This document shows positions 13,999-14,846 of a stretch of DNA of 14,846 nucleotides, piece after piece. Made by a program: the position numbers and the translations under genes. Under the pieces are notes generated by a model that made no database searches, was not told the origin of the DNA, and worked only from the letters and a program-made list of their open reading frames with translations. Source of the DNA: an uncultured Eubacteriales bacterium (lineage in GTDB: Bacteria; Bacillota; Clostridia; Oscillospirales; Acutalibacteraceae); NCBI GenBank assembly GCA_900319615.1, contig ONPE01000012.1:1-14846 (forward strand), given 5' to 3'. Numbering within the stretch: position 1 is the stretch's first letter; each line of letters starts with the position of its first letter.

Positions 13999-14811
13999 AT
14001 GAACCCGATACAAAGATACCGGAACAATGCTAAAGCCATGATCGAGAAAAGCAAGCCGACTTTCATTATACTGACCATCCTTCGCTTACTTATCCTTGTC
14101 GCTATGATCAGAAGTATCATGATCGGCAACTATGAAGGAACCGCCACCTGCGTGCTGACGCTCTTATTGCTCTTGATCCCGAACTTTTTGGAAGGCGCGC
14201 TCAAAATCAGTATACCGCCGTTGTTTGAAGGCATCATCTACTGCTTCATCTTCGCGGCTAATATTTTGGGCGAGCTTGCTCACTTTTACGCGCACATCCC
14301 GATCTGGGACACCATGCTGCATACGCTCAACGGATTCTTGTTTGCGGCTGTCGGATTCTCTACCGTAGACTTATTGAACCGCAACAACAAGAACATCAAG
14401 CTGTCGCCGCTGTATTTGACGCTGGTCGCGTTCTGCGTATCCATGACCATCGGCGTGCTGTGGGAGTTCTTCGAGTGCGGCATGGATATTTTCTTCGGCA
14501 AGGATATGCAGAAGGACTTTTTTGTCACTACCATCAACTCCTGCGAGCTTGATCCCGCAAAAAATCAGACGCTTATCACGATCAAGGATATCGTCAGCAC
14601 ACAGATAACGACAGCCTCGGGCGAGGTATTCACCATAAATGACGGTTACCTTGACATCGGTATCCTCGACACGATGAAGGATCTGTTCGTAAACTTCATC
14701 GGAGCCGTTGTATTCTGTGTATTCGGTCTGATATATGAGACGGTCGGCAATAAAAACAAGACAGCTGCAAAGGTAGTAGAGGGTCTGAGGATAAAGCCCG
14801 CCGACGAATAA
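13999..14811 (+). CDS. YjdF/DUF2238-like integral membrane protein
   Basis: A 270-residue inner-membrane protein with about six hydrophobic segments (22-42, 47-62, 78-97, 108-125, 137-158, 230-248). Motifs shared with the YjdF (DUF2238) family are GELAHFY (91-97), WDTMLHTLNGF (103-113), VAFCVSMTIGVLWEFFECGMD (in part, 143-163) and YLDIGILDTMKDLFVNFIGA (in part, 217-236). Conserved H95, D104, H108, E156 and E159 in or near the membrane suggest a metal- or proton-linked site, but no function is established for the family. The start at 13999 is chosen because AAGGAG (13986-13991) lies 7 nt upstream; an in-frame start at 13864 would fall inside the preceding terminator. It has its own promoter and is not part of the exporter operon. 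The final 35 nt of the window hold no visible gene. Confidence 0.85.
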   Translation: MNPIQRYRNNAKAMIEKSKPTFIILTILRLLILVAMIRSIMIGNYEGTATCVLTLLLLLIPNFLEGALKISIPPLFEGIIYCFIFAANILGELAHFYAHIPIWDTMLHTLNGFLFAAVGFSTVDLLNRNNKNIKLSPLYLTLVAFCVSMTIGVLWEFFECGMDIFFGKDMQKDFFVTTINSCELDPAKNQTLITIKDIVSTQITTASGEVFTINDGYLDIGILDTMKDLFVNFIGAVVFCVFGLIYETVGNKNKTAAKVVEGLRIKPADE

Positions 14812-14846
14812 GACACGGAGAAAAAGATCGGAACCGAGCACTAATA

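Noticed and set aside
14812..14846. Possible start of a further gene or terminator at the right edge
   Set aside because: Only 35 nt are visible; an ACGGAG-like motif is present, but no start codon or complete hairpin follows.

Overview
The window looks like a chromosomal piece of an anaerobic gut or rumen Clostridium-class Firmicute, most likely Ruminococcus or a close Oscillospiraceae relative. This rests on coding DNA of moderate GC with AT-rich spacers, strong AAGGAG-type ribosome binding sites, a type I dockerin on a secreted protein, a YfcC-family carrier, and MacAB-like exporters without any outer-membrane partner. The species call is inference; no rRNA is present.

Layout. Positions 1-290 are non-coding and hold palindromic intergenic repeats and a hairpin terminator. 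Next comes a degraded tRNA-Leu relic on the plus strand (about 296-349), facing an intact tRNA-Leu(CAA) on the minus strand (401-487) that has its own promoter and terminator. From 587 to 7907 four minus-strand genes form a probable operon, read right to left: a VTT (DedA/TVP38)-PlsC acyltransferase fusion with a zinc ribbon; a YfcC-type carrier overlapping it by 14 nt; an ABC ATPase; and a very large FtsX-type permease with a long extracytoplasmic coiled coil. The permease frame is broken by an apparent one-base deletion near 699-701. The expected last membrane helix and C-terminus are encoded in the next frame down to 587.

An AT-rich divergent promoter region (7908-8144) separates this from a five-gene plus-strand operon (8145-13838): a secreted CHAP-domain hydrolase with an Ig-like module and a C-terminal dockerin, a membrane-fusion protein, a MacB/LolD-type ATPase, a second membrane-fusion protein, and a MacB-type permease, closed by a strong terminator at 13858-13887. 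A separate consensus promoter (13922-13950) then drives a six-helix-type YjdF/DUF2238 membrane protein (13999-14811).

How the genes may work together. The plus operon encodes a complete monoderm MacAB-like pump with two non-identical adaptors, and the upstream dockerin hydrolase is probably on the same transcript. This suggests an envelope-linked or cellulosome-linked function, with unknown cargo. The minus operon combines lipid handling (VTT plus acyltransferase), a carboxylate or amino-acid carrier and a second ABC system, also pointing to envelope physiology. The most unusual points are the VTT-PlsC-zinc-ribbon fusion, the dockerin-CHAP gene coupled to a two-adaptor pump, the frameshifted permease, and the inverted tRNA-Leu relic beside its intact relative.
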